From the NCBI GenBank assembly GCA_019448385.1, contig JAGTXO010000050.1:186001-250000 (forward strand): DNA of 64,000 nucleotides. Direction: 5' to 3'. A program made the position numbers and the translations under genes. Under the pieces are notes generated by a model. The model worked only from the letters and a program-made list of their open reading frames with translations. It was not told the DNA's origin and did not search any database. This document shows, in pieces, positions 21,041-32,084 of the stretch. Position 1 is the stretch's first letter. Every line of letters starts with the position of its first letter. The DNA is from Diacronema lutheri. Lineage: Eukaryota; Haptophyta; Pavlovophyceae; Pavlovales; Pavlovaceae.

Positions 21041-21819
21041 ATGGACATCAAGAAAAAGATTGTCAAGGAGAAGGGCGCGCCGCTCGACGCATTTGAGGAG
21101 GAGGTGTCGCAGGCGCTCAGCGAACTGGAGGCGAACAGCACGGACCTCAAGGCTGAGCTGCGCGAGCTCTACCTCGTCTCCGCTAAGGAGGTGGACGTTG
21201 CCGGCCGCAAGGCTGTCGTTCTCTTTGTGCCCTACCGGCTGCTGAAGCTCACGCACAAGATCCAGTCGCGGCTTGTGCGCGAGCTTGAGAAGAAGTTCTC
21301 GAGCAAGCATGTGATGGTGATCGCACAGCGCCGCATCCAGCGGAAGGAGGCCAAGGCGGGGCGCACGCTCAAGCAGAAGCGGCCCGTCTCGCGCACGCTG
21401 ACCGCCGTGCACGACGCCATCCTCGAGGATCTTGTATACCCGACCGAGATCGTGGGCAAGCACACGCGCTACCGCACGGACGGCTCCAAGCTCCTCAAAA
21501 TGTGCGCGCGCGTGCGCGCTCATCGATGGGCCCAAGCATGGCGAGCCCGCGCCCAAGGGCACTGGCTGACGCGCGCGGCGCCTCCCGGTGTCGCTCTCGC
21601 CTCGGCGCCGGCGAGATGCGCGCGCAATCCCTTCGCGCGCGATTCGGCCGTTCACCGCGGCCGACGCGCGGCACGCTTTCGTCGCCCGTCCGCCCGTCGT
21701 GCAGCTATCTCGACCCGAAGGAGCAGTCGAACGTCAACTACAAGCTTGACACGTTCCGCAGCGTTTACAAGAAGCTTACGGGTAAGGAGGCGCACTTTGA
21801 GTTCCCCGTCGTCAACTGA
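21041..21819 (+). CDS. RPS7: 40S ribosomal protein eS7
   Basis: Small-subunit ribosomal protein, 191 residues, the usual length. Exons 21041-21501 and 21705-21819; the GT-AG intron at 21502-21704 (phase 2) restores LLKIYLDPKEQ. Conserved stretches include [25 protein letters not shown] and [14 protein letters not shown]. The N-terminus [14 protein letters not shown] aligns with the family start, so the ATG at 21041 is used, although a tiny upstream exon cannot be excluded. Confidence 0.95.
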
Positions 21820-22303
21820 AACGTGGGCGCGGTTCAGCCCAACGCGCGGATTCCGGGCGCTGGGGCATTCGGCCAGCGGACGCGGGGCCGATTCTCGGCT
21901 CAGGCGAGGGTGCACAGACCGAGCTCGTGCGCCCCAAAAGTCTGCCGGCCGCACGAGCGCCCTTGCGCTCGGGAGTCAGAATGTTTAGCGCGCAATCGGG
22001 CGCCGGCATTTCATGTGGCCTCACACCTTGAGACGACAGCCGAGACGCTTGAGCTGATGAGCTCCGCCTCGCTCCTCTGCAGATTGCTGCAGACTGTTGC
22101 TCCGCCCGCGTGATTCCAAGCCGTGCGACAGGCATCGAAGTGCGGTCACGTCTCGAGTGCGCGCGTCGTCTAGTATTTTCGGTGGGAGGGCCGGAGGGGG
22201 GGTTGAGGTCCGCCCATGCGGGGGGTGAGGTCACTGGGGTGCAAAGTCCTGTAGCGTGCGTGCTCGCGAGCAAGGCAGCCGTGAGCGAGCACACAGCCGC
22301 CGC
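21820..22303. other. Intergenic, no gene seen
   Basis: 484 bases between two convergent genes. All frames are short or have atypical composition, and I see no RNA gene, repeat or motif. Confidence 0.6.
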
Positions 22304-22937
22304 CTACTCGCAGTTGCCGCCCTCGAAGCGCTTCAGGTCCGTGATCGGCCGGAAGTTGAACGGAAAGAGGTTGAAGGCCGTCTTGGTGTGCGGAATGAGC
22401 CGGTTGCCGACGAAGCGCTCGCCCTCCGCGGGGGTGGGCTTGACGTGGTCAGAGGTGCGACGGCCCTTCATGATGGTGTACTTCGGGTTGGTGCCAAACT
22501 CCTGCGCGCGCGCGGCGCCGCCAGTGCACGCCGGCGCGCGGCGCTCGCCGTGAGCGCCGAGCGCCGCGCTCGGCTCGCGAGCCCTGGCGGCGCGCTCGGC
22601 GCGGCGCGCCGCATGGGCTGGCGGACGGCGCGCGCGTGCGCGTACGCGCGCGAGGGCGTAGATAAAGACACCCGTCGCGAGGCCCATCGTGGCGAACAGC
22701 GGATAGACCGCCGGCTGATACAGCTGCAGGCGGCGCGGGCGCGAAGGCGGTCGGGCGCCAGCGCATGCTCGTGAGCGCCGCGCTCGTCGGAGCACGCCGC
22801 GCGCGCGGCGCGGCGCCGGTGCGCACCCAACGCTTGTAAAAGGCCTGGCCTGAAATGCCGGCGAAGCCACCGCCCGACGAGAACGGCAGCGGGTTCTTGC
22901 CACCGCCGGGGCGCGCGCCGAGCTCCTCACCACCCAT
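22304..22937 (-). CDS. Small single-pass membrane protein, possibly NDUFA4/B12D-like
   Basis: Exons (minus) 22937-22827, 22723-22646 and 22501-22304 give 128 residues; both introns are GT-AG, phase 0. A Gly-rich N-terminus is followed by one hydrophobic helix (YPLFATMGLATGVFIYALA) and then GTNPKYTIMKGRR. A single N-terminal helix followed by an NP-containing motif recalls the NDUFA4/B12D family of mitochondrial membrane subunits, but the tail (about 65 residues) is longer. This identity is a suggestion only. It is divergent from BBS2 with 203 bases between starts. Confidence 0.6.
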
Positions 22938-23140
22938 CTCTCTGATGTCCGAGGTGAAAACGAGGTCCGGCCCGCAGACCTGATTGGGATTCCGAATCGT
23001 CAAGTCCGTTACTACGAACGCTAACGGAACGGCGAGAGTCCGACAGGTCCGAGGGGTCCGACGCCCTACCGTTGCGCTCGAGCGCGCGGCGCGGCGCGCG
23101 CCTCCCGCCGGCGGGGCAGGCACGCGCGCAGGCTGCGGCC

Positions 23141-25672
23141 ATGCTGATCCCCGCGTTCAAGCTCGACATGAAGAGCCCCATCCTGCCCGGACTGGCCGTC
23201 GTGGGCAAATGTGCGCGCGCGCGCCGCGCGGCGGGCGCGGTCGCCGCGCGCCTCGCTCACGCGCGTGCGCGCGCGCGTGGCTCGGCGGCGGCGGCGGCGG
23301 CGGCGGCTGCGGCTGCGGCGCGCTGCGCCGCGCAGACGACGGGCTGAGCCCGTGCTTGACGTGCGCGACCACTGCGGGCCGCGTCTTCATCCACAGCCCG
23401 CACGAGCGCGACCAGTTCACCAACGCCGAGATGCAGCACCTCAACATCAACCGCAAGATCACCGCGATCGCCGCCGGCGTAATCGACGCGAGATCGACCA
23501 AAGACGCGCTGCTGGTGGGCGCACAGACCACGCTGTTCGCGTACGACATCCGCAACAATGCCGACATCTTTTACAAGGATGTGCCCGACGGCGTGAACGC
23601 AATGAAGGTCGGCATGATCAACGCGCACGACCAGCCGCTCGCGATAGTCGGCGGCAACTGCTCGATCCAGGGCTTCGACCACGAGGGCGCCGAGCAGTTT
23701 TGGACGGTGACGGGCGACAACGTCGCGTGCCTCGAGTTCTGCGACGTCGACTCGGACGGCCGCATGGAGATGCTCGTCGGCTCGGAGGATTTTGAGATCC
23801 GCATTTTCCAGGACGAGGAGGTCGTCTCGGAGGTCACCGAGACGGCGGCGGTCGTCGGCCTCGCCGCGCTGCGCGGCACGCGGTACGGGTACGCGCTGGC
23901 AAACGGCACGATCGGCGTGTACGACCGCAACCAACGCGTCTGGCGCGTCAAATCGAAGCACACAGTCTCGGCGATCGCCGGGTTTGACCTCGATGGCGAC
24001 GGCGAGCCCGAACTCATCTCCGGCTGGACGCAGGGTCGGCTTGAGGTGCGCTCCGACCGGACGGGCGAGGTGATCTACAAGGACAACCTCAACCAGGCCG
24101 TCGCCGCGATCGTCAAGGCCGACTACCGCAAGGACGGCAACCAGCAGGTGATCGTGTGCGGCGCGGACGGTGAGGTGCGCGCCTACCTGCCTGCGGACGC
24201 GGAGCTCAACGGCAATTTGATGGACGCGAACGTCGAGCTCGACACTTTGCACACGCTCACCGAGCGCAGGGTGCGCGCGTGACGCGCGCGCGACGCGCCG
24301 CCGCGCCGCGGCTGACCGGCGCGTGCACGACCCGTGCGGCTTGTGGGTCGCGCAGGCGGAGTTGCAAGCCGAGCTCAAGAGCGTGCAGGACAACATGAAG
24401 GCGGCGGCGTCGGGGCAGGACGAGGCAGGCCTGATCCCGACCAGCACCAAAGTCTCGACTAGCCTCTCCGTCAGCCGACACGACCGGTGCGTCTACCTCA
24501 AGGTGCAGTCGTCGACGCCGGACGCGCGCGTGCGTGCCGTGTGCATCTTTGCCGATCAGATCTTCGAGGGCGAGTCGCACGTCGCGCACGACGCGGGCGC
24601 GGCGCAGGCGATCAGCGTGCAGCTCGCGCCGGCCAAGGACGTGTCCGCGCTCCTCGCCGTGAACGCGCTCGTCGGCGGGCGCGGCTCGAGCGCGTATCAT
24701 GTTTTCGAGCTGAGTGCCCGCCTGCCCAAGTTTGCAATGTACGCGCGCGCGGCGCCCGAGGACGGGCCGGAGGCGGCGTCGTTCGTCAAGCTGAAGGTGG
24801 GCGAGCGCATGCCGCAGGTAAAGAAGTGGGTGCAGGGCGCGTTTGCGCCCGACGTCGTGCCGGACGACGCTGGTCCTGGCTTTTCCGGACTGCACGTGGT
24901 CTCCCTCCGCACCGGCCGGCGGCTAGGCGTGCTTTTCGAGAATGGCGTCGTGACTGTGCAGACGGACGAGATGGAGCTCGCGGGCGACGTCGTGCAGGAC
25001 CTGTGCGCCGCGCTCCAGCTCAGCGAGCTCGAGTCGGACGCTGACTTTCCGAGCGAAATGGCCGCATTCCAGGAGGTGCTCGCGCGCGTCGACGAGCTCA
25101 ACGCCGTCCGGCTACGGATGACGGCGGATATGGCAGACTCGTCGAACCTGATCAAGCAGCTCGTGCTCCGCGCCGAGGACGCGCGCATGCTCGGCGAGAT
25201 CGCCATGATGCGCAAGGCATACACGCAGTTGCACGCGCTGAACCAGGAGCTGATTGGCGAGTATCGCAAGCGCACGAATAACCACGACCAGCTCCTCGAG
25301 GCACGCGCAGCGCGCCCGCGCGCGTGGCACCGCGCGCGCGCGCGGCCCTTCGGCCTCGCAGCCCGCCGTGCGCACACCGCGCGCGCCGAGCGGGCCGTGC
25401 CGAGCGGGCCGCGCCGGGCGGGCGCCCCGCCGGGCGGATCGCGCCGGGCTAGGCGCATTAGATCGCGCCGAGCGCTCATGCGCCTCGCCCGGCGCGCGTG
25501 CGCGCGTGCGCCCGTCGCGCAGGCGCTCAAGGAGGTGAATCACATGATCCAAAAGGCTGCGAGATTACGCGCCGGCCAGGCGAAGGGGCGCATTGTCGCC
25601 TCGTGCCGCAACGCGATCAAGAGCAACAACATACACGCGCTCTTTAAAATCATCCAAAGCGGGAAAGAGTGA
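23141..25672 (+). CDS. BBS2: Bardet-Biedl syndrome 2 protein (BBSome subunit)
   Basis: Subunit of the BBSome coat that moves membrane proteins in and out of cilia. Exons 23141-23210, 23336-24270, 24356-25300 and 25523-25672 give 699 residues, near the usual ~720. The N-terminal beta-propeller carries HEGAEQFWTVTGDN, GSEDFEIRIF, GYALANGTIGVYD and SDRTGEVI, all diagnostic. The C-terminal part has ADMADSSNLIKQL, the helical hairpin and SNNIHALFKI. Introns 1 and 2 are GT-AG. Intron 3 (25301-25522) needs a GC donor to keep the family's continuous helix. Its presence implies the organism builds cilia or flagella. Confidence 0.95.
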
Positions 25673-25759
25673 TCTCTCATCCGCAGCCGGACGGCGTTGG
25701 GCTCGTCTGAATGATAAGGCGTACGGGCGAAGAGTTTCAAGAGCACCAGCGCTCAGTGC

Positions 25760-25846
25760 CACCCTTCCATTCTTGCCCCCCCCCCCCCCCCCCCCCCCCC
25801 CTTCCCCTTGCACCCTTCCATTCTTGTTCCCTCCCCCCCCCCCCCA
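25760..25846. repeat. Duplicated poly-C segment
   Basis: A 26-base C run (25776-25801) and a 13-base C run (25833-25845) are each preceded by the same 16 bases (CACCCTTCCATTCTTG, at about 25760 and 25811), so the unit looks tandemly duplicated. It lies between the convergent 3' ends of BBS2 and the complex I gene. Confidence 0.85.
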
Positions 25847-25853
25847 TTACTTT

Positions 25854-26678
25854 TCAGCGGTAGACGTGCTCTGCCTTCAAGTTCGCGGCAATCTCCGCCT
25901 CCCAGCGGTTGCCATTGTCGAGCAGCTTGTGCTTGTCGTACAGCAGCTCCTCGTGCGTCTCTGTCGCGTACTCAAAGTTCGGCCCCTCCACGATCGCATC
26001 GACCGGGCACGCCTGCGCGGGCCAGCGGGCGCGCGCGGCCGGATCAATGAGCGCGCGAGAGGACGCATGCTGGCAACGTTTCGTTGGCGCGTAGGAAGTG
26101 TCGCTTCGGTTTGTGCTCGCGCGCGCACGCGCACGGCTGGAGGGCGGGCAGGGCGCGCGCGTGAGGGTCTGGCGGGTGCGCCGCAGATGCACCTCCTGGC
26201 AGAATCCGCAGTAAATGCACTTGGTCATGTCAATGTCGTAGCGCGTCGTCCGCCGCGAGCCGTCGTCGCGCACTTCCGCCTCGATCGTGATGGCCTGCGC
26301 GGGGCAGATGGCCTCGCAGAGCTTGCACGCAATGCAGCGCTCCTCGCCCGACGGGTAGCGGCGGAGCGCGTGCTCACCGCGGAAGCGAGACGAGAGGGGG
26401 CCCTTCTCAAAGGGATAGTTGATCGTCACCTTCTCGCGGAAGAACATCGACAGCGTCAGGCCCATCCCGCGCACGACCTCTGTGAGAAGCAGCGTCTGCG
26501 TGAAGCCGTGCAGCACGTCGGCCGCGGACGCGTTGCCATCGTCCGACATCTTGGGCATGCGCGTCTCCCGCGGTTGCGACGGCGGCAGCTGCACCGGCGG
26601 GGGCGCGCGGGCGAGCGGCGCCGCGTGGAAGGCCCGCGCTACCGGCCGCGCGAGTCGGCCTCGCGAGAGCCCCAGCAT
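25854..26678 (-). CDS. NDUFS8: Mitochondrial complex I 23-kDa iron-sulfur subunit (NDUFS8/NuoI/TYKY)
   Basis: Carries the two 4Fe-4S clusters N6a and N6b that pass electrons towards ubiquinone in complex I. Exons (minus) 26678-26193 and 26012-25854 give 214 residues. Both ferredoxin motifs are intact: [12 protein letters not shown] and, across the GT-AG intron, [12 protein letters not shown]. Family blocks [25 protein letters not shown] and EELLYDK are present. The chosen start ([17 protein letters not shown]) gives an arginine-rich mitochondrial presequence; an upstream in-frame start is less likely. Confidence 0.95.
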   Translation of the reverse strand: MLGLSRGRLARPVARAFHAAPLARAPPPVQLPPSQPRETRMPKMSDDGNASAADVLHGFTQTLLLTEVVRGMGLTLSMFFREKVTINYPFEKGPLSSRFRGEHALRRYPSGEERCIACKLCEAICPAQAITIEAEVRDDGSRRTTRYDIDMTKCIYCGFCQEVHLRRTRQTLTRAPCPPSSRARARASTNRSDTSYAPTKRCQHASSRALIDPAARARWPAQACPVDAIVEGPNFEYATETHEELLYDKHKLLDNGNRWEAEIAANLKAEHVYR

Positions 26679-26847
26679 GTGCGATGGCGTCGGGAGTCCG
26701 GAATTTCTTCGACGGTTCGGCCGAGACAACGGACTGCGACTGTGAGCCCGGACGTCTCAAAGGCCAGACGCGGTTGATACGGCCGTGGCATCACGAACGA
26801 GTTGTGGAAGCGGGCGACATTCGGCGCCGGGCATCGCCCCGACATGC

Positions 26848-27570
26848 TCACTCTAGCTGGGCGTAGGGCCCGCTCACCGCGCGTGTGTACCGCACGCCGT
26901 CTGCCATCCAGCCGTCGGCGCCGCCCGTCTCACTGAAGCCGCGCGCGAGCAGAAGCGCTTGCGTCACCGAGCCCGGCGACGCGTCCGCGATCAGCGTCGC
27001 ACTCGGTGCGAGCTCGCCGGCCGCGCGCGCGATGAACTCGTCGAGCAGCGCGGCCTGCGCATTCCGCGCGTGCTCGTCGCTGCAGATCGGATTCGCCTCG
27101 ATGTGCAGCATCTCAGCACAGTCCGGCAGCGTTGTCGAGAAGGCGATCGCCGTGCCGTTCCCTGGCGCGACCGCCGCGAGGATCGACGTGTGCGGCAAGC
27201 GCGAGAGGTACGGCGCAAAGTGGCTGTCGATCGGCGTCGCCGGCGCGGCGTCGTCGGCCAGTTGCCGCATGGTCATGACGCGCGCCAGCGCGGCCATGCG
27301 CTGCAGCTGCTTCACCTGCGAGGAGAGCCGCCTCATCCCGTCCATCGTCGACGTCGGCGTAAAGCCCTGTGCCCAGCTGTCCTCCGCCTGCTTCTGCCAC
27401 GAGCGGAGCAACACGCCCGCGCGCACCGGCATCACCTCTTTCACCATGTGCTCGACGAGCATGATGCTCGATCGCCCGCGTACGCGAGGCATCCGTGGCG
27501 CTGCAGCCGGCCCGCGCCGGCCCACCACGACGCGCGCCGCGAGCGCGAGCACGAACACGATACCGCGCAT
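26848..27570 (-). CDS. Leader-bearing protein of unknown function, weakly GNAT-like C-terminus
   Basis: 240 residues from the ATG at 27570, single exon. It opens with a hydrophobic leader (MRGIVFVLALAARVVVG) followed by an Arg/Pro-rich stretch, as expected for secretion or a complex plastid. The C-terminal half (AEMLHIEANP, then a helix and LLLARGFSETGG) is reminiscent of a GNAT acyltransferase end, but the acetyl-CoA loop is not visible, so this is only a hint. Its start is 60 bases from the divergent armadillo gene. Confidence 0.55.
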   Translation of the reverse strand: MRGIVFVLALAARVVVGRRGPAAAPRMPRVRGRSSIMLVEHMVKEVMPVRAGVLLRSWQKQAEDSWAQGFTPTSTMDGMRRLSSQVKQLQRMAALARVMTMRQLADDAAPATPIDSHFAPYLSRLPHTSILAAVAPGNGTAIAFSTTLPDCAEMLHIEANPICSDEHARNAQAALLDEFIARAAGELAPSATLIADASPGSVTQALLLARGFSETGGADGWMADGVRYTRAVSGPYAQLE

Positions 27571-27630
27571 CACGCAAACACGCGCACGGAAATCAGCTCC
27601 TATGCCGTTTTACTTTTCGGTTTGCGTGCG

Positions 27631-29994
27631 ATGGCGCGGCGGGAGGCTGTGAACGACACGGAGCACCTCGCCGTGCCGACGCGGCCCGAGCCGCCAATGC
27701 CGGCACCGGACGCCCCGTCAGACGAGAATGGTATTGACGAGCTGCTCCGTCCTCTCGACGCACTGCTCGCCAAGCTTCGCACCGGCTCGACGGGCGACCA
27801 GCTCGTCGCGATCCAGCGCGTGCACGAGATCGTCTGGCGCGGCGCCGAGCAGAATCGCTTACACGACGAGCTGCGCACGATGGGTGCGCTTGAGCTCATG
27901 GTGACGCTCGTGCAATCGCCAAACTTGCTCGTCCGGCGGGAATCGCTCCACATTCTATGGTCGCTCTCCTCGAGCGCGCGCAACGCGCGCGCGCTCGTCG
28001 ACATGCCGGGCGCGCTCGACGCGATCGTGCGGCTGCTGCCCGCTCGGCGCACGGCGAGCAAGGCGGGACTGCTTGCACGCACGCAGCTCGACGAGACGGG
28101 TGCGAGCGAAGCCAGCCGCGTCGAGATTCTCGCACCCGCCGCGGTCGCGACGCTGCGCAACGTTGCGCTCCAGCGCGGCGCGCCAGCTCAGCTCGTGCGC
28201 GCGGGCGCGGTCGGCGGTTTGCTCCGGCTGCTGCTCGGCGTGGATTTGGATGACGTCGAGCTCGTTGACGTACTGCTCGTGCTCTGGCGGCTCTCCGCAT
28301 CGCCTGACGAGGGCGAGTCGATCCGCACCGTTGGCAGCGGCGCGCCGCGCAATACGCGCTTCGTCATCGGCAAGGATGGCAGCGGCGGCGAGGACAGCGG
28401 CGCCGTCGACGCAGGCGCAGCCGCGGGTGCCGCGCCACCCATCGCGTCGGCGAGCGGATGCGAGACCGTCGGCGCCGTCGCATCGCCAGAGACACGCGCC
28501 CGCGCGGACGGTGTCGATGCAGATGTCGCGGCCGACGACTGCGCTGCTGCCGTGACCGCGCATGCTTTGGCCGAGATGCGTGCAGATTCTGTGCTCGCCA
28601 GGCTGTCGGGCCTGGCGGTGCGCACGGCGGTCAAGACGCAGACCATCGCGGCGGAGCGGCGGCGCCGACCCGCCGCGCACGCCGCCGCCGCCGCCGCCGC
28701 CGCCGTGCCGCACGCCGACGTGGCGGCGGCCGACGAGGACTCGGAGCCGTCAACCGCCAACGCCATCGTGTGCGCCCTCATCGCCAACCTCGCGACGACC
28801 GAGGACGTTGCTGAGCGCGCGGGCGCGCTCGACGCAATCGATGGCGTCAGTTGGTCGCTCCGCGCAGCGCTCAGCGCAGGCGTGCGCCCCGACTCAGTCA
28901 CGAGCGCACAGCTACACTCAGCATGGGCGCTCGCCAACCTGCTCGCGCTCTCCAAGGCCAACTGCGTGCTGTGCGCGACCGAGCACGCGGACGACGCGCT
29001 GCCCGCGCTCGCACAGCTGCTGCACTACGCGGAGCCTCCGCAGCGCCTTCTCCCGCCGGACGCGGCCGCGCGTATGCAGGCTCGCGATCGCGCGCGCCAC
29101 AAAGCCGCCCTCGCGCTCCGCCACGTCGTGCAGGCTGCGCCTGACATGACGCCCCTCCGCACGCCCGCGCTCGTGCGCAGCCTGGTCGGTCTGCTCGCGC
29201 ACCGCGCGACGAGCGCGTGCCACGCCCTCGCGCTCTGCACGCTCGCCGACCTTGCGGGCGGGCGCGACGCGCCCACCCGCGCCATGCTCAGCGCGGGCGG
29301 CGCCGGCGGCGCGGGTGATGCAGACGCGCTCGCCGCGGCGCGCGCGATCGCCGAAGCGGGCGCAATGGATCACCTCCGTTTCACGCTGCTCTCGGCGGAT
29401 CGCGCCGTGCTCGAGGGCTCGCTACAGCTCCTCGGCACGCTCGCCGCGCTGCCGCACGTTGCCGCAGCGCTCGTGCCGGCCGTCGCGAGCGGCGCCAACG
29501 ATGCGGAGCCGCGAATGGACGTGGGAAGTCCGTCCACTCTGGACACGCTTCTCGCCCTCCTCGCACGCGGCGCCAACGATCGTCGGATTGTGCGGCACGT
29601 GCTGCACGCGATGCGCACGCTGCTGCTCGCCGCGCCGCCGCTCCGCGACGTCGTCGGCGCGCGCGCCGCCGCTGCCGATTTGCTGCTGCACCTGACCGTC
29701 TCCGCGGACGATCGGACGCAGCTCTGGGCGGTCTCCACGCTGCACATGCTCGCGCGCGAAAATGCCATCGGCGCTGAGACCGTGCGTGCGTGCGGCGGGA
29801 TTCCGACGCTCCTGGAGCTCTTGCGTCCCGCGTTCCCGTCCGCCGTGCGTGACCAGGCGGCGCAGGCGCTCGACGAGGTGTGCAGGCTATGCACGCGAGC
29901 GCCGATGGAGGTTGACAAGGCCGGCGGCTCCGTGCGACTCGCGGATGCGATGAGCGTCCTCCACCGCGACTTTCGCACACCACCATTCTTTTGA
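27631..29994 (+). CDS. Armadillo/HEAT-repeat protein
   Basis: 787 residues, single exon. It is mostly alpha-solenoid. ARM-type repeats are recognisable from residue 30 on (for example RTMGALELMVTLVQSPNLLVRRESL) and in the C-terminal half (GGIPTLLELLRPAFP; ARAIAEAGAMDHLRFTLLS). A low-complexity acidic/Ala insert at about 28370-28740 splits the solenoid. It is probably a protein-interaction scaffold. No specific orthologue recognised. The reading frame extends upstream, but that part overlaps the opposite-strand gene in shadow frame. Confidence 0.75.
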   Translation: MARREAVNDTEHLAVPTRPEPPMPAPDAPSDENGIDELLRPLDALLAKLRTGSTGDQLVAIQRVHEIVWRGAEQNRLHDELRTMGALELMVTLVQSPNLLVRRESLHILWSLSSSARNARALVDMPGALDAIVRLLPARRTASKAGLLARTQLDETGASEASRVEILAPAAVATLRNVALQRGAPAQLVRAGAVGGLLRLLLGVDLDDVELVDVLLVLWRLSASPDEGESIRTVGSGAPRNTRFVIGKDGSGGEDSGAVDAGAAAGAAPPIASASGCETVGAVASPETRARADGVDADVAADDCAAAVTAHALAEMRADSVLARLSGLAVRTAVKTQTIAAERRRRPAAHAAAAAAAAVPHADVAAADEDSEPSTANAIVCALIANLATTEDVAERAGALDAIDGVSWSLRAALSAGVRPDSVTSAQLHSAWALANLLALSKANCVLCATEHADDALPALAQLLHYAEPPQRLLPPDAAARMQARDRARHKAALALRHVVQAAPDMTPLRTPALVRSLVGLLAHRATSACHALALCTLADLAGGRDAPTRAMLSAGGAGGAGDADALAAARAIAEAGAMDHLRFTLLSADRAVLEGSLQLLGTLAALPHVAAALVPAVASGANDAEPRMDVGSPSTLDTLLALLARGANDRRIVRHVLHAMRTLLLAAPPLRDVVGARAAAADLLLHLTVSADDRTQLWAVSTLHMLARENAIGAETVRACGGIPTLLELLRPAFPSAVRDQAAQALDEVCRLCTRAPMEVDKAGGSVRLADAMSVLHRDFRTPPFF

Positions 29995-30145
29995 CAGCCA
30001 GTTCCATGTTTTTCTTTAATTACTAACGGCGCTTACGTCAGGACAGCGGGGTCAGCACCAGCTGCGGGGGATCGAGTAGCCACCAATGTCGTCGATCCGC
30101 GTGCACCCACGATGACTCCGAGTCTGAATTCTGAATGGTGCACCG

Positions 30146-32052
30146 TCACTGTGCGGCCGGCGTTCGCCACTGCCTTGCTTGCGGCTGCGACGCCCGGCGC
30201 TCCTCCTGCGCGCGGCAAGGGCTCGGCTCGCGCGACGCGCTGCGGCTGAGCGAGCGCTGCGGGCTGTGCGGCAGCTCGAGCGGCGAGCGCAGCGCCGTCT
30301 CTCCGGCAGGCGACTCGCGCGGCGATCGGTTCCCAGCGGGGCTCGGCGGCGAGGCGCCGGCGGCGACGCCGAGCGCGCTGGAGCTGACTGCAGCGCTGCG
30401 CATGGCCTCGCAGACCTGGTGGAGGCGCGTGAGCACGGCCTCGGCGGCTGCGTCGACCCGCATTATCATGGCGTCCGCGCCGCCATTGCTCTCAGCCCAT
30501 TTGCGCTCATCTTTGGTCGACCAGCTGCGAAGACCGGCGAGCTTACCCGACTTGTCGTCTCTGGGTCCCACATCGAGGGAGCACTTGTGAAAATTGGCAA
30601 ACCCCCTGTGCTGAACAAGTGCGGAACGCCACTGTTGCTCCATCGTGAGCAGCGTAACGTCAGGCATGCGCACGAGCTCCGTGTGCTTGCCGACAAAGCG
30701 TCGTGCGGGGATGCCGATCGCGCAGCCGTGCGGCTCGCAGAGCGCCTGCAGCTCGCGCAGCGCATCGCCGCGCAGCGCAACGGCAGCGAGGCGCGGGTCG
30801 ACCACGATCTGGCGCAAAAGAACAAACAGCCTGCGCGCATGCATGACTGGAGCACCCATTGGTGGCAACGGTTGCAATGGTTGCGCATCGGGCAGCGACT
30901 CGCGCGGGGCGGGCGGTGGCGGCCGTCGCCTCGGCGAGCCTTCGACGGTGTCGTGCAGCGCGGGCGAGCCTCCGGGCAAGCGCGCCTGCTCGCCCGCCCG
31001 CTCGCCCGCTAGGCTGCGCCCCGCACCGATGCCACGCCCCGCCGGCGGATGCGAAGCGCGCCAGCCAGCGCCAGACGGGCTGCGCGAGCGCATGCGGCGT
31101 GGGCTGCGGCTGCGGGTCGACTCGCGCGCGTGCTCGCGCGAAGCGATGTGCGTGCGATCGTGCTGCGCGGCGCGCTCCGATTCGGCCGTTACGGCCGTTA
31201 CGCACCGCACGGCCGGCTTGTCACGGCGCGGAGAGTGTGACCGGCGCGCGTCACGCGTAGGCGCGACCGACGAGCACGCAGCTGTGGTGGCCATCGCCCG
31301 CCACATCTCCAGCAGCCACGCAAGCACGGAGTCAGCGGCCTTGCTCACGCGCGCGCGCGTCGTTTCAACGCCGCCATTTTGCTCGTGCCATGCCCCCTGC
31401 TCGGCAGCCGCGTAACCGCTGCCGCCAGGCGAGATGATGCGGCCCGTCTCGCGATCGACTGGACCGATCTCCAACGAGCAGATGGATTGGTTCCCAGTGC
31501 TCTCCGCAAGACGCGCGCACAGCTCGTCGTACTCCGGACCGGGCGCGCACGCAGCATCGGCGAGCGCACGCGCCTGCGCCGTGCGCTCGCCAACGTCGCG
31601 CGGCGCGCAGCTACCGATCGCGCAGCCGTGCGGCTCGCAGAGCGCCTGCAGCTCGCGCAGCGCATCGCCGCGCAGCGCAACGGCAGCGAGGCGCGGGTCG
31701 ACCACGATCTGGCGCGTAATTCCGTTGCTGAACGGCATGGGTCGGGGAGAGGCGAGCGCGGCCGGCAGCTCGCTCGGGGCTGAGCGCTGCTGCTGCTGCT
31801 GCTGCTGCTGCTGCGGCTGCGGCTGCTGCGGCTGCTGCTGCGCCTCGCTGTCCTGGCCGCACACGGGCGCTCTGTCGCGCGCACCCGTCGGGCTGCGGCT
31901 GAGGCTGCGACTGCGGCTGCGGCGGCAGGTGAGGCTGCGGCTGCGGCTGCGCTCCAGAGGCAAGCGGACGGGAGGGCGAGGCGAATGTACACCGGCATGA
32001 AAGGATGCACGCCCAGGACTGCGCCCACGTGCGCGCACGCCGCCGCGCGGCG

Positions 32053-32084
<32 letters not shown>

